Under the pieces are notes generated by a model, which saw only the letters and a list, made by a program, of their open reading frames with translations, searched no databases and was not told the origin of the DNA. The translations under genes were made by a program, and so were the position numbers. Source: Beverwykella pulmonaria (Eukaryota > Ascomycota > Dothideomycetes > Pleosporales > Melanommataceae). From it: a DNA stretch of 64,000 bases. The stretch is from the NCBI GenBank assembly GCA_001599595.1, contig BCHH01000004.1:1319997-1383996 (forward strand). The letters are read 5' to 3'. This document shows positions 22,670 to 33,808 of this stretch, piece after piece (position 1 is the first letter of the stretch; every line of letters starts with the position of its first letter).

Positions 22670-22781
22670 TGTAAGCCCAGGACACCATATCGTCACGTGG
22701 ATATGTCATATATGTATCAGCTGTACATACATCACACCGGATACACATCTTGAGACTCTTTCCTCGACTCTTCTGCTTACA
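22670..22781 (+). repeat. Solo LTR with internal deletion and ATACC target duplication
   Basis: A 112-bp copy starting TGTAAGCCCAGGACACC and ending CTGCTTACA lacks about 21 bp of the LTR core. It is flanked by perfect 5-bp repeats ATACC (22665-22669, 22782-22786). Confidence 0.9.
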
Positions 22782-22974
22782 ATACCTAACTCATGACTGT
22801 TGTGGGACTCACTTCACGCGTTTCACTATGGTCATGAGGTTCTCAGTTTACGAGAAACATATATCCTTAATGACGAACCAAAAAGGGTGCCTTAAATCAC
22901 TGAAAAAAAAACATATACTACAAGAAATCTAATAATATTGAAGTGAGGATGTTGCAGGGCTCGGAAGTGCGATT

Positions 22975-23484
22975 GAGTATGATGACGGCCCATGCATGAT
23001 CAGTGTGAGTCGGCACGCGATTCCGCAGCCCCAAGGAGCAGTGAAGAGGGATAAAGTCGCAAAGCGAGTTTATGAACTTCGAGAAGAGAAGTATGCGGAT
23101 GTTACCGTCATAGCGATTGGTGCTGAACTCAGCTTCGCAGTCAATGTGATGAAGGAACTCAGTGGCTGTCATGGCGTAAATGTGAGAACAGTGAGTTTTC
23201 CTTAGTTCGAAAGCTTGCGCCGACAGCTGGCGGCGTACCAGAGAGCAGTTGTACGGAGGGGTAAGGGAATAACTGCGGTGATTATTGAGCCATATGTCTT
23301 GCTAGGGTGGGAGAAGTTCACGGATGCTGGCGTGAATTTGCTAGGTAATAGATATTCACCATCTTGAAATTGCATCTATAAGCATTTTGGAGAGGAGACG
23401 GAGAGTATGTCTAAGCGGATTAGCAGCTTCTTGGAAAATTGGAAGGACTACAATATAGGGAGTGACGAGTTTGTTGAGTTTTGA
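22975..23484 (+). pseudogene. Transketolase C-terminal fragment
   Basis: One frame, interrupted by TAG at about 23203 and TGA at about 23365, carries CMISVSRHAIPQP, KRDKVAKRVYELREEK, VTVIAIGAELSFAV, a QLAAYQRAVVRRGKGI block, IEPYVLLGWEKFTDAG and KHFGEETESMSKRI. These match the order and character of the transketolase C-terminal domain and its preceding strand. The thiamine-diphosphate-binding N-terminal two-thirds is absent. This is a truncated, decayed copy next to an LTR. The functional gene must be elsewhere. Confidence 0.7.
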
Positions 23485-24275
23485 AGTATATGGTTTGAAG
23501 AGTAGTATAAGTAGATACGCCGACCAGAACATCCCTTATGTCAAATCAGATGGGAATGGTTCAATTATTACTCTATTAGCGGGCTTGGTTGCAAATTCCC
23601 TTATCTCATATTAACAAATCCCAGATCGCTGGAAATAGCTAAATTATACAACCACCAAACCAGACCCTGGTGAGACGCCACGCCGCTTGTACCCGCCGGT
23701 ACTGAGGCGTGTTGAAGTTTACGCACCCCCGCAAAATGACGATTGAGCAGCACACCATAGCACCATAAAATAACCACAAAACTAATCAAATCGTACAAAA
23801 TATATTTCGCCTACACCACACTTCTGTAATCCCAACTTCAAGATGATAAGGGCCCGGTTCCGCCTGTCCAAAGAGATCCGCGAACCCGGCCCCGAGCCCA
23901 CGGTCCAGGCACCACTCGCTACAACGCCCAACTCGTGCGACAGGATTTCCAACTAAAGCAGCCATCTTCAATACAATGCCTCAACAGTGGCTCCTCCCAA
24001 TCACATCGTGTGCTTTTAGTACGCGCCATCTGTCTGCGCTGGTAGATATATTGGGTCGAATAAAGAATAAATCGCGCACGTTCGCTCTTATACAGGTCTG
24101 CATAATCTAGATGAATACCTTCTAAATATCCAGGCTTGAGTAAATGAAGCTTACAACCAACAATATCGGTAGTTATAGGTACATCTTTCAAGATGCTCTG
24201 GTCCATATATCCAGGGCAATGTAGCCCTTCACTCCAAAGATTTGTCCAGCGTCAACATAGAAAGCCACACACAAG
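23485..24275. other. Intergenic, no gene recognised
   Basis: Several 60-95-codon minus frames (23601-23798, 23786-23971, 23919-24206) overlap one another and show no domain. This contains the promoter of the DUF1996 gene. Confidence 0.45.
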
Positions 24276-25810
24276 ATGAAATCACATTTCCTTGCCGTTC
24301 TTGCCCTCGCATTGCGTTGCGCCGCGCAAACTCCACCACCGCCACAATGCAGCGACTGTTCTACTGCTCCCATGCTGCGATTCTCCTGCTCACAACTTGT
24401 CATTGAGCGTCTTGATCCGTATGTGAAGTGCCAATTGCAGTCTTAATTCTTATTAACAGGAGCTTAAAAAACACAGCTTAGTCACTCCGGGACTCAATCC
24501 ATCGCCCCATCTCCATCAAGTAAGTATTGATCACTCCAACTTCTCGGTATTGATATCTAATTTGAACTAACACTATTGCAGATAGTCGGAGGAGTCAGTA
24601 ATTTTGCGTCTCCCCTGTCTGCACATCAGTTTCTCACAATTGCAGACTACGTTCAACACTACCATGGATCCCAGCATTGACATTCCTGCTGAGTCTACAT
24701 GCACATCGTGCACTTTTACCGAAGACCACAGTAATTACTGGACTGCAGTGGTATACTTCCGCGCCCGCAATGGAACGTTCAAGCGCGTCCCACAGAAAGC
24801 AAACCTCTTCCTCGAAGGCGCAACCGGTGGCCAGACAGTGTACTACATTCCCCCATACGATGGAGTGACAAATGTCACGGCCTTCAAGCCTGTATGCTTT
24901 TACTCTATGCCTCTCCTGTCTTCGGTTTCCAGTTACTCGCCCCAAGAAAGCCGAATCCCCAGGCTTACACTTTGATTTAGGGTTTCCGCATGACAGTTGG
25001 CGACCCTACCGCCCGAACCGACCGTAATAATGCCGAGTCGAGACAAACAAGCTATCGATGCTTTGGTAAGGATTGGGAGGGCGGTGAAGGGCCGCCCGGT
25101 GGTGGCAATGACACGAGGCACTTCCCAAAGCAGCCATGCCACGGTGGTATTCGGTCGAATATTTTCTTCCCGACGTAAGCCTTCTTGCCCCAATGGAAAT
25201 TCAAATAGAAATTCTGGTAATTATTTCCTCCAAACTAACCAAAAAAATGCACACAGATGCTGGGACGGTGTGAATCTCGACTCGCCCGACCACAAATCCC
25301 ACGTCACTTACCCTGTGAACGGCTCTTTTGAACGCGGCAGTCCTTGTCCTGAATCACACCCGGTCAAAATCCCACAACTGTTCTATGAGATCATGTGGGA
25401 CACAGAGCAATTCAATGATCTGTCACTTTGGCCAGAAGACGGAAGCCAACCATTTGTGTTCAGCACGGGTGATGCAACAGGATATGGACAACATGCGGTA
25501 TATAGCCTTCCATCATTCCTCCATCTTTCATATATTTCATGCATACTGACATCTCTCTTGCTCATGTAGGACTATGTGTTTGGCTGGAAGGGAGACTCCC
25601 TTCAGCGCGCCATGGATACCCGCTGCTCCGTCAACTGTCCAGTACTGAGAACACAACTGAACACGGTAGCAAATCAGTGTACGCAGAAGGTCAAAGTCGA
25701 CGAAGTGGTCGACGGATGTAAGTTGATCATGAATGGCCAGTGAATAGAGCTAATGTGTGATGCTAGGGCTTACGGAACTCCCGGGTGGACACGTTGTTAC
25801 TTATGAATAG
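24276..25810 (+). CDS. Secreted DUF1996 protein, eight exons
   Basis: Exons are 24276-24418, 24477-24519, 24582-24593, 24646-24891, 24981-25174, 25257-25497, 25570-25717 and 25767-25810. All phases agree and the product is 356 residues. A signal peptide (about 1-18, ending LRCAAQ) is followed by the family landmarks: LVTPGLNPSPHLHQIVGG, DPSIDIPAEST, CTSCTFTEDHSNYWTA, GFRMTVGDP, CWDGVNLDSPDHKSHV, C-P-E-S-H-P near the middle, and DATGYGQHADYVFGWKGD. DUF1996 (PF09362) proteins are fungal extracellular proteins of unsettled function, sometimes fused to cell-wall-binding WSC domains. None is fused here. Exon 3 is only 12 nt. Retaining any of the first introns brings stops or loses the motif order, so the model is well constrained. 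Confidence 0.85.
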
Positions 25811-27349
25811 TATGAGGGAATTCATTGGGACACCAACTGGGCTGTATACGTATCAGAGATGGGCAAATAGGAATGATAGAAAAGTTATTCCACGAAGATT
25901 TCTTCACTCCTTCTTGACAGTGGAGAAGCGCTCTTTTTACGTTCTAGACAGACAGTCTTGTGAAATTCTGACAATTGCGACTAATCGATTGGGAGCGCTG
26001 TAATGCAAATGTGGTAGGTCGAGAAAAGTCCGAAGTGGATTCTGATATTTTGCTAACCTTTGATCCAGATATACGCCTTATACTTAAGCGCCTGCACATA
26101 CCACTGAACCATTCTCTCGCTGATGAGTGTGTGAATATTCCATCATACCTTTTTCTTACAATTTGGCACTCGGCCTCTGTCGCCTTCGACCTTTTTATCA
26201 ACCACCGCATCGTTCTTCATCCTAAAGGTGAATCCATTCCAGTCTTCCCCGAAGCTATGCCTCGCCACGGTAACCACAGTATTCCATCTCTTGGAATCGG
26301 CAACTACCATGGCAATAGTCGTCCTGCCACTGAACGCCCTCGTTCTCGTCAATAACTTGATAATAAAAAGTTCTCCAGCTTCTCCTCACAGGCTTGCAGG
26401 AAACCATCGTCGTAATTACATTACGGTACACTCAGCACGAAGTCATTTTCATGATCGACGATAAAATTAACATATGATTCCATCAATCTCGGAAATCAAT
26501 TCTACGTAGATCTTCATGGGGTTCTTGGTGCCTCTCTAGTGCGCGGTCCGAGGCGTTACTGGGGGTCAGTGGGGCGGATGCGCTTGACGTGCCAGGCTCA
26601 CAGAGAGGCACGTAAAGCTTCCAGTTGTTTTTCGGCACACTCACGCCGGAGCTTTAATGGTGATGAGTGCTCTTGGAAGTTCACGCTAGCGAAATCTCTA
26701 CAGAAAGGCGTGCTCTTCGGAGCTTCTATGTTCGAACTCCAACTTCGAAAAGAAGTGAGTTTGCTCATGCATATTGATTTGGCTGTATACAATCACCGAA
26801 CATCTATAGAGTGCTTTAGTATGCTTTCCATTTCCCGCATTTTCTCCCTTTAAATCAAATCGAAGAAACTCAATCTCTGTGTCGTTGCTTCGAGTTCGGA
26901 ACGATGCTTATCTGCGACAAGTTGTTCTGTGTAAAACTCGGATTTCCGAAAACAAAGTTGACGTACTTCCTGAAACTTGCAGCAAGCGGTTCACATGCGA
27001 CTCGTTATGCAGGTGCAGGTAAGAGGAAAGAGGAACACGTGATAGCGCCGCGTGATAGCGCCACATTTCCCCAGTCCCCACAACCCAGGTAGCCACGCAT
27101 TCTTCGAATCTATCTATAATTGCAATTGGTTATATTTATTTTGGACCTCCTGGGGCCTTAGCGAAGGCGCTTTGTTTCCCAACCCCTCTTGTCACCGCTA
27201 TGACATGCCACGTCATGCACGTAGCTTCCGAGCGACTTAATTCCACATAATCGCGTCAGAGCACCCATGTCCAAATTAATAATCATCATATCCCCTTGAT
27301 ATCCTTTGTTCCTACTGAGACATGTTTCTTACACGCTTCAATCATTCCG
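25811..27349. other. Long intergenic stretch, no gene recognised
   Basis: Open frames at 25975-26355 (+), 26539-26853 (+) and 26598-26792 (-) lack recognisable domains or consistent splice sites. The last part precedes the flavin monooxygenase gene and contains its promoter. Confidence 0.45.
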
Positions 27350-28960
27350 ATGGCTGCGCTGCAGACGTACTCCACCGTTGCAGTCGTTGGCGCGGGGCCT
27401 TCTGGCTTGTCTGCAGTTAAGGCGTTATCCGAGGAGAATAAATTCTCCACTATTAAACTTTTTGAAAGACGCAACCGCGTGGGTGGGACATGGTTTGGCT
27501 ACCATTGTCCCTGAAATGTTTCTTTGCTAATTGCAAGACAGGCTGTTCGACCCAATCCCAGATTCATTCCCAGTACCATTTCCAAGCCAACCAACAACTC
27601 CAAGAGTCCGCATCCCACCAACTATTCCAGCATTCCAGGACCCTGCTTCCGAAGATGAAACTCAACGCACAGGCCTCTACCAGTACCTCGACAGCAACGT
27701 CGGGGCTTCAGCTATGGAGTTCACTTATGCTTCTATACCAAAAGTGAACTCGGCGCTCTCAATTCGAAGATTTGGGTTCGGAAATCCTACTCGACCGTAC
27801 AAGGTACCCACTCTAACCCTGACATGTGAAGAAAGTGTCTAAATCGAGCATCAGGTCGTTGCAGGGTACTTGGAAGACCTCTTCACCAAATACCTTCACC
27901 TCGTCACATTCAACACGACTCTCGAACGTCTTGAGAAGAAAAATGGGAAATGGGAACTAACACTTCGCAAGTCTGGTGTGTTTTATCGCGGAAATTTACG
28001 AGATTACTGGTGGGTGGAGACTTTCGACGCGGTAGTGATTGCGAGCGGACACTATAGCGTTCCCTTCATCCCTGACATTCCAGGCCTTGGCGAATTCCAG
28101 AAGGCGTATCCAGAGAAGCTTGAGCACTCGAAGGCGTACCGAAGTCGCGATGATTACGTTGGGAAGACTGTTGTCGTGGTAGGCGGCAGTGTTTCTGCCA
28201 GCGATATAGTCGTCGATATACACACCGTGGTAAGACATCCATTGTACATATCTCAACGGGGATTAAATGCCAATCCCGCGCTCGACAATGTCTGGAAGCT
28301 TCCTGGTTTAGAAAAGAAACCCACAATTGCAAAACTGTCGGCAGAAAATGGAGGCACTGTTGAGTTCTCTGATGGCTCTTGGGTGTCCAATGTAGACAAA
28401 GTCCACTTTGCGACTGGGTACCGGCTCTCATATCCGTTCCTTCAACCAGATAATCCTGTCACTCCGCGCAATCGTCTCGCGGGATTTTACCAACACATTT
28501 TCAAGATCGGTGACCCGTCTCTTGCAGTGGTTGGACAGGTATGTATACTCCCATGTAAAAATTCCAAACGCAAACTCATATCTCGATCAAGGTCCGCGCA
28601 GCTCTGTCCTTTCGAAACTACGAGTACCAAGCAGTTGCTGTAGCCCGTGTCCTCGCTGGTCGCGGCACTCTTCCCTCTATTGCCGAGCAGCAAGCCTGGG
28701 AAAGAGGGCGCTTAAAAGTTAAGGGCGACACGCACATCTTCCACTCGATTGCTCCAGACTTTGAGGAGTACTTTAATGGACTTAGGAAGATCGCGGGTAA
28801 GCCGGTAGAGGGTACAGAGGCATACGAGTTACCGGAGTGGGACGCGTCTTGGGAAACAAAAGGCTTTTCTGTGCTGCAGTTAAAGGACGAGTATGTGAAG
28901 AGGATTTCGAGAAGGAAGAGTCATCTTGCAGACGATGCGAAGATCTTGGCGAAGTTGTAG
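27350..28960 (+). CDS. Flavin-containing monooxygenase (FMO-type)
   Basis: Exons are 27350-27492, 27542-27803, 27855-28538 and 28592-28960, with introns of 49-53 bp, giving 485 residues. The FAD Rossmann motif GAGPSG is at residues 14-19, the RVGGTW segment follows at about 43, an FMO-type stretch EKLEHSKAYR lies near 225, the NADPH motif VVGGSVSASD is near 243-252, and FATGY is near 319. The product probably inserts one oxygen into a nucleophilic N or S centre or a ketone of a small molecule. It is most likely cytosolic, since no signal or membrane anchor is seen. The acceptor at 27854 was chosen over the AG ten bases later because only it keeps the frame (AGYLEDLF). It stands 377 bp before a same-strand SDR gene, a pairing often seen in metabolic clusters. 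Confidence 0.88.
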
Positions 28961-29337
28961 GAGCCGCAGTTTGTCCCTTCAACGTGACATTTTCGCTGCG
29001 GGGGCGAAGTGAAGTTATTTTCGAGCAACTATAGAACGAATTGGTAGACGACTGATCTTCTGACAACGCTGATAAAAGACAGATGTTGTCAAGACTTTAT
29101 GCACGAATATCACGTAGCTAGAGAGACATTGGTCTTGTAATTGGATGGGAGTTAATGTCGCGCTGTTTTTTTGCCTTGGCAACAGGGTTGTGAATGACAT
29201 GGATGCAGCCGTGTCTTGCGTGATCGTGCATCATTCCCGCTGGAATGGCGAGCCGAGTACCGCACCATACAAGGTATAAGAGCTTTACGAAAACTATGCC
29301 GGGAGCCTTGTGTAACACAGCTTTAGCAGACTCAAAC
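28961..29337. promoter_or_regulatory. Intergenic region with TATA element for the SDR gene
   Basis: TATAAG at 29275-29280 lies about 58 bases before the ATG at 29338. This favours that ATG over an in-frame ATG at 29296, which would leave almost no leader. Confidence 0.5.
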
Positions 29338-30253
29338 ATGCCGGCCGTAAACAAAATTCAAGGCAAGAAGATCATTGTTGTTGGGGGTTCGTCGGGGTAC
29401 TGTCCATTTGCAGAAAGTTTTTTAAAGTACGCTAACGTAACTTCGCAGTATCGGATATGGCGTGGTGCAGGCGCTCTTAGAAAATGGGGCGATAGTGATC
29501 ATTATTTCATCCTCCCAGGAGCACGTCGATGATTCGGTGAAGAAGCTGCAAGAGGCAACGGGAATCAAAAACGTCACGGGCAGGGTGGCGGATGTCCGAG
29601 TTGAAGAAGTATTTGTGAAGGTCCTGCTTGAACTGGTATGTGATTCTAGGGAATTGTTTCTTGTCGGCCGCTAACACCTATCCAGGCACCAGTGGACCAT
29701 ATAGTATTTTCGAGTGTGGACAAGATCATCCGTGGACCTCTCAGCTCCCTAGATCTCAATGATGCGAAGCACCTCTTCGGCGTCAAATTCTGGGGTTCTA
29801 TCGTGGTTGGAAAGGCGGTCGCTAAACACGATATCATCATTCCCGGAGGATCTCTAACTCTAACTTCTGGAACTGCAGGTATCAAGCCAGGGAAGCAAGC
29901 ATCAGTTGGTGGTGCACTGAACGGGGGTGTATTAAGCTTGACTAAGGGGCTTGCTAGTGAACTGGCTGAGAAGCGAATTCGCGTCAACACTGTTGTTCCA
30001 GGGCTAGTTAAAACTGAACTTTGGGACAAGATCTGGGACGAAGCGAAGAAAGAGAGTTTGGCCAACTCGGGGAAGAATCTACCAGTTGGATTCGTAGCAA
30101 CGCCTGATGATATCGCGGAAGCGTATGTGTATCTGGTTAGGGCTAATTATGCGACCGGAACGTTGGTTACTATCGGTGAGTTTACAGTACCTCTTTTTGG
30201 TGAATTTGAAAGACGCTAACGTAGAATTAGATGGAGGGGGTCTACTCAATTAG
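29338..30253 (+). CDS. Atypical short-chain dehydrogenase/reductase lacking the YxxxK pair
   Basis: Exons are 29338-29396, 29449-29635, 29686-30175 and 30231-30253, with introns of 50-55 bp, giving 252 residues. GGSSGIGYG (about 16-24) is a good NAD(P) motif and only appears when intron 1 is removed. RIRVNTVVPGLVKTELW and TPDDIAEAYVYLV are SDR C-terminal landmarks. The segment after SLTLTSGTAG has Gly/Ala where the catalytic Tyr and Lys normally stand (GKQASVGGALNGGV). Other fungal SDRs of this subgroup share that loss, so function may be non-canonical. It lies downstream of and in line with the FMO gene. Confidence 0.83.
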
Positions 30254-30835
30254 TCCGGGAAATGATTGCGCGTGGAGATAACTATGAATATTCATACCCT
30301 AGAAAGAGCCTGCGACATGTAAAACGAAATGCGATGTGAGACACTCCTTCGGTGTAATTGCGCCGCCGTATGGTAGGTAACTTAAAGCTTGAGATAGCGA
30401 TCATTGACTCTTTTCATCACTGGTAGTTATATGGAAAATTCGCGAAGTGTTGACTGTACTTGAAATTCCTATTAACTGATACTTGATGGCAGTTAAATGT
30501 TGGTGAAGAGTATTGATGTTGGTAGCAATTTCAGGAGATGATAAAGGTAATGGTTCAATGCACAAGATAAAAGAATGTACGGATACAGTGAAGCTCATTG
30601 AAGCTATTGAAACTCCGTCTTAAATACACCAACCTAAATCAAACAGATATACGCAAAGGAAAAAACCAAACGGTAACGACTGTGGCTCTTTGCAAAGATA
30701 TATCGACCTATGAAACCCAACCACCAGGCTGACGATGCTAATTAGAAGAAATTGAATTAGCCAGGCTTAAAGAAAGTTGTCCAAATTTCTCTCTCACCTA
30801 CAGTCTTGTGTGCCATCTTTCAAGGAACGGACTCT
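30254..30835. other. Intergenic, no gene recognised
   Basis: 3' sequence of the SDR gene and of the leftward cysteine-rich peptide gene. A minus open frame at 30401-30598 has no recognisable features. Confidence 0.5.
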
Positions 30836-31126
30836 TTAAGGACCATTGCAGCAGCAACGAGCCTTGCCCCAGGTGCAACTCTCCATGAGGTAGAACCCGC
30901 CGTGGCTGGAGCAAATGAACTCGCACTGTCCCCTCCAGTCCCACCCGCAGGCCGTGTAATAACCACGGCAATTGGCCTGTTGATATTAGCACGATATAGA
31001 AACAGGTGGCTGGGAGAAAGGCTGGCTCACTGCTGTAGCTTGAACTTCCTCCGTGGTATCCTCAATTGGGCTGCCCATGACAGCCGAGGCAAGTAGGATG
31101 AGGTAGACGATGGAGAGGGACTTCAT
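30836..31126 (-). CDS. Small secreted cysteine-rich peptide, defensin-like spacing
   Basis: Exons are 31031-31126 and 30836-30976, with a 54-bp intron (GTGAGC, branch GCTAAT, CAACAG; phase 0), giving 78 residues. A signal peptide (residues 1-18, ending SAVMG) is followed by a short acidic pro-region and a 46-residue exon-2 domain with eight cysteines: Cys35, 42, 50, 54, 66 and 73-75. The C-x3-C pair, then x11, Cys, x6 and a terminal C-x-C arrangement is the pattern of cysteine-stabilised alpha-beta (defensin-type) peptides, with one extra pair. Without splicing, a TAA ends the frame, so the intron is required. The alternatives are a plant-interaction effector or another knottin-like fold. The antimicrobial role is inference only. 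Confidence 0.68.
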
Positions 31127-31234
31127 TTTGCTAAAAGTATAGCTCGATGTCTGATACAATTTGGTCTTGATGCTTTGGATGATGATCAAAACCTATGGAG
31201 GTGAGTGATGAACGAAGACCTCCCATTGCATATG

Positions 31235-31242
31235 CCTTTATA
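31235..31242 (-). promoter_or_regulatory. TATA box for the cysteine-rich peptide gene
   Basis: TATAAAGG on the minus strand lies about 110 bases upstream of the start codon. Confidence 0.5.
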
Positions 31243-32987
31243 TGTACTCGACATCGAGAGAGTGAGACGGCCTAGAACATCAACAGCAGCGCGAAATGAA
31301 CACCTCAAGTCAGCCTCGACCACCTCATCGAGCTGTACGCCTCACCCGGATACCACCATTATATGAAGTTGCAATACGCTCCCATGCTTCCGCCACGGAA
31401 CATGGAGGGATTGGGTCCCGACTATTTCACGAGGCCCAGACGAGCTTCTCTCGTTCACCGGATTATATCTAACGGCGACATCAGCCTCGTCCTCTGATTT
31501 ACAGTGCACCATGGATAATCTTGGTCTTACAAAGTTGTTTTACTGCGCGCCACTTACTAAACCTCAACTAAGCGCGTTTCGTAGATGACAAAATGCGCTA
31601 AGACCATATTATATAGAAGTCTATCACTGCTCTTCTTATTCTAAACTTTCACGATAGAATGAGGAAGGTTTTGGTAGTGTATTCCACTCAGCCACCAATG
31701 GCTCTGTTTATTGTAACGTGACATATGAACCTATTTAAAGAGCCGAGGTCTTTTCTAGGTAGAGAAAACTGAAGGTCGAGCCATCGACCTCCCTTGCTTC
31801 TTGCACTGCCCTCACCAATCCTCTCATGATACTAACATGCATGAAAACAGGCGTTTTTTGCGGCTGAGTCGCGAATCTGGAGATATCTTGACTGGAGCAT
31901 TTAGTGGCGGGGCCCCGCAGATGTGGCTTGATTCTGCAGTTTGGTCGCGAAATACGAAAGGTAACGTGATATATATTAACATAACATGATCCATAGACCA
32001 TAGGCTTCTTTATTACTGTTGGGTTTATAAGGCTTAGAGAGTAATGTTCGCATTCCATAGGTGAGTGCGAAATACGATGTTGCACGTAGAGAGGCGAAAA
32101 CGGTAGCGCATGACAAGTTCATTGAATAGCAGCAATCTATTGATCTTGAAATATGTTAGCTCCAACTTTTGATAGAGGGCTGTATCCAGAGCCATAAGCA
32201 GCGGCGTAGATGGAAGACCCTGGAAGCCAGTCCAGCTGTTCCAGTTCTTTGATTCCGATTCTCTCGCCTTCTTTCTAAATCACGTGGAAGCGCCTAAAAG
32301 GCGGATCCTCAGTCCGCATACCCAAGCACCCAATTGAGATCTCAATCGCGACTTAAGCAGATGTGTGAAAAATCCTCAGCCTGTTCTTTTGTACCAAAAT
32401 ACGACTACACAGCATCATGCCTTTTCGTGCCTTACTCTGAACGATTAGCATACATTGCTGGCCTCGCTGTTCGATCACGTGGGACCGATATTTTTTCTTC
32501 CATTGACGCTTGCGAATCTTTGGACTTTGAAGAACTCTAGGGGAAAAGATTTTACGAGCTATGTTGCCCTCTCCAGGGCTATCAGGAATGTACTGCCTTT
32601 CGTTGGTATGGCGCTATTCCACTTTGAAAATGTTGAACCAGCTATCGTTTTAGGGTAATATGATTGGAGGAATCGGAAATGCTGAGAAATTAACTGCCAC
32701 TGATTGGCTATTATTCTAGCAATTCCCGTAACGCGAAACTGACACGACATGAAACGCTACTAGTAACTCTATTTTGACTCTTGGTTGCAATTCCCGTTCT
32801 CATAGCCGTCGACATAGTTCCTTCTCATCATCTTTTTATATCGTATCCTGTATCAAGCTAGTTCCTTTACCGCGACAAGTTCTCTTGAAGACCGAAGCAT
32901 TAGGGTGGGTATACATCCCAGGACACACCTCTAACACGATATTCATCTCGTTATACGTCTTGCCATCCCTCTCACTACCTCCCCATC
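31243..32987. other. Long intergenic stretch, no gene recognised
   Basis: Opposed open frames at 31735-32085 and 31801-31989, and frames at 32334-32658, lack domain signatures. The region includes upstream sequence of the repeat-containing gene. Confidence 0.45.
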
Positions 32988-33808
32988 ATGGTGTACGGCT
33001 CGGTAGTCGACCCGGACTTCAAGAAATCCTGCGACGGCGGAAATATCGTACATTACGACGACAAAAAGGCCGGGGTTCGCTACTCCTACGCTGGACGGTT
33101 CAAATTCTGGATCGATGGATTCAAACGAGAATCCTACTACGACCTCGAAGCGCGCGCAGGACCCTCGCTAAGCTCCACGAGACTCACAAAGAAATATCTC
33201 AATGCACAGATGCTGTATCTGGGTATGCTTGCTCCCGGTACAAAGAATTCACTTACCAAGTCGGAGTGCTATGAGCTTGTTGTTCAAAGGCTCTCTGGCG
33301 GCGGAGTACGTCATTACCCTATCAATTAGATTTGAGGATGGTCGCTGTGTTGGCTAATGATGCGTAGATCCTGGAAAATGCGCCAAAGGTAATGGATATA
33401 CACGAGCGACTAAAGGAAGAGCTCACAGAGAGATTTGGGGAAGAGCCAGAGCTACCGAAAATGATCTACTCTGTCGGGGAGCTGAGGGAATTGGCGGCCA
33501 AGGGTGAATGGCCTTGGCCAGAGGCGGATGTAAAAGCGGAAGAAGTGGGTGGAAAAGCGGAAGAAGTGGGTGGAAAAGCGGAAGAAGTAGGTGGAAAAGC
33601 GGAAGAAGTGGGTGTAAAAGCGGAAGAAGTAGATGTAAAAGGGGAAGAAATGGATGTAAAAGGGGAAGAGGCGGCTGTAAAAGGGGAAGAGGCGGCTGTA
33701 AAGGGGGAAGAGGCGGCTGTAAAAGGGGAAGAGGCGGCTGTAAAAGCGGAAGAAATGGATGTCAAAGTGGAAAAAGTGGATGTAAAGCGGAAGAAGTGGA
33801 GACGGTGA
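32988..33808 (+). CDS. Protein with a 13-unit, seven-residue C-terminal tandem repeat, unknown function
   Basis: Exons are 32988-33305 and 33368-33808, with a 62-bp intron (GTACGT..GTAG, phase 0), giving 252 residues. Residues 1-106 are a compact, charged, aromatic-rich region without a recognised family. After a helical linker (MDIHERLKEELTERFG), residues from about 160 form 13 repeats of a K-[AG]-E-E-[VMA]-x-[VG] type, strongly acidic/basic alternating, ending in a basic KRKKWRR tail. The heptad length suggests a rod-like helix. There is no signal peptide or membrane span. The basic end could be a nuclear signal. Open frames on the other strand here are by-products of the 21-bp unit. Confidence 0.72.
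33527..33799 (+). repeat. In-frame minisatellite, 21-bp unit, 13 copies
   Basis: Units of the form GATGTAAAAGCGGAAGAAGT(G) follow without gaps for 273 bp, exactly 13 x 21. Early units carry GGTGG, later ones GCGGCT, so the array falls into homogenised sub-blocks. Confidence 0.92.

Noticed and set aside
24604..24645. Start of the DUF1996 protein at the internal frame beginning at 24604
   Set aside because: This part lies within intron 3 of the spliced model, which provides a signal peptide and the conserved HLHQIVGG motif upstream.
27996..28722. Frames overlapping the flavin monooxygenase
   Set aside because: Shadows; exons 3 and 4 of the FMO carry the conserved motifs.
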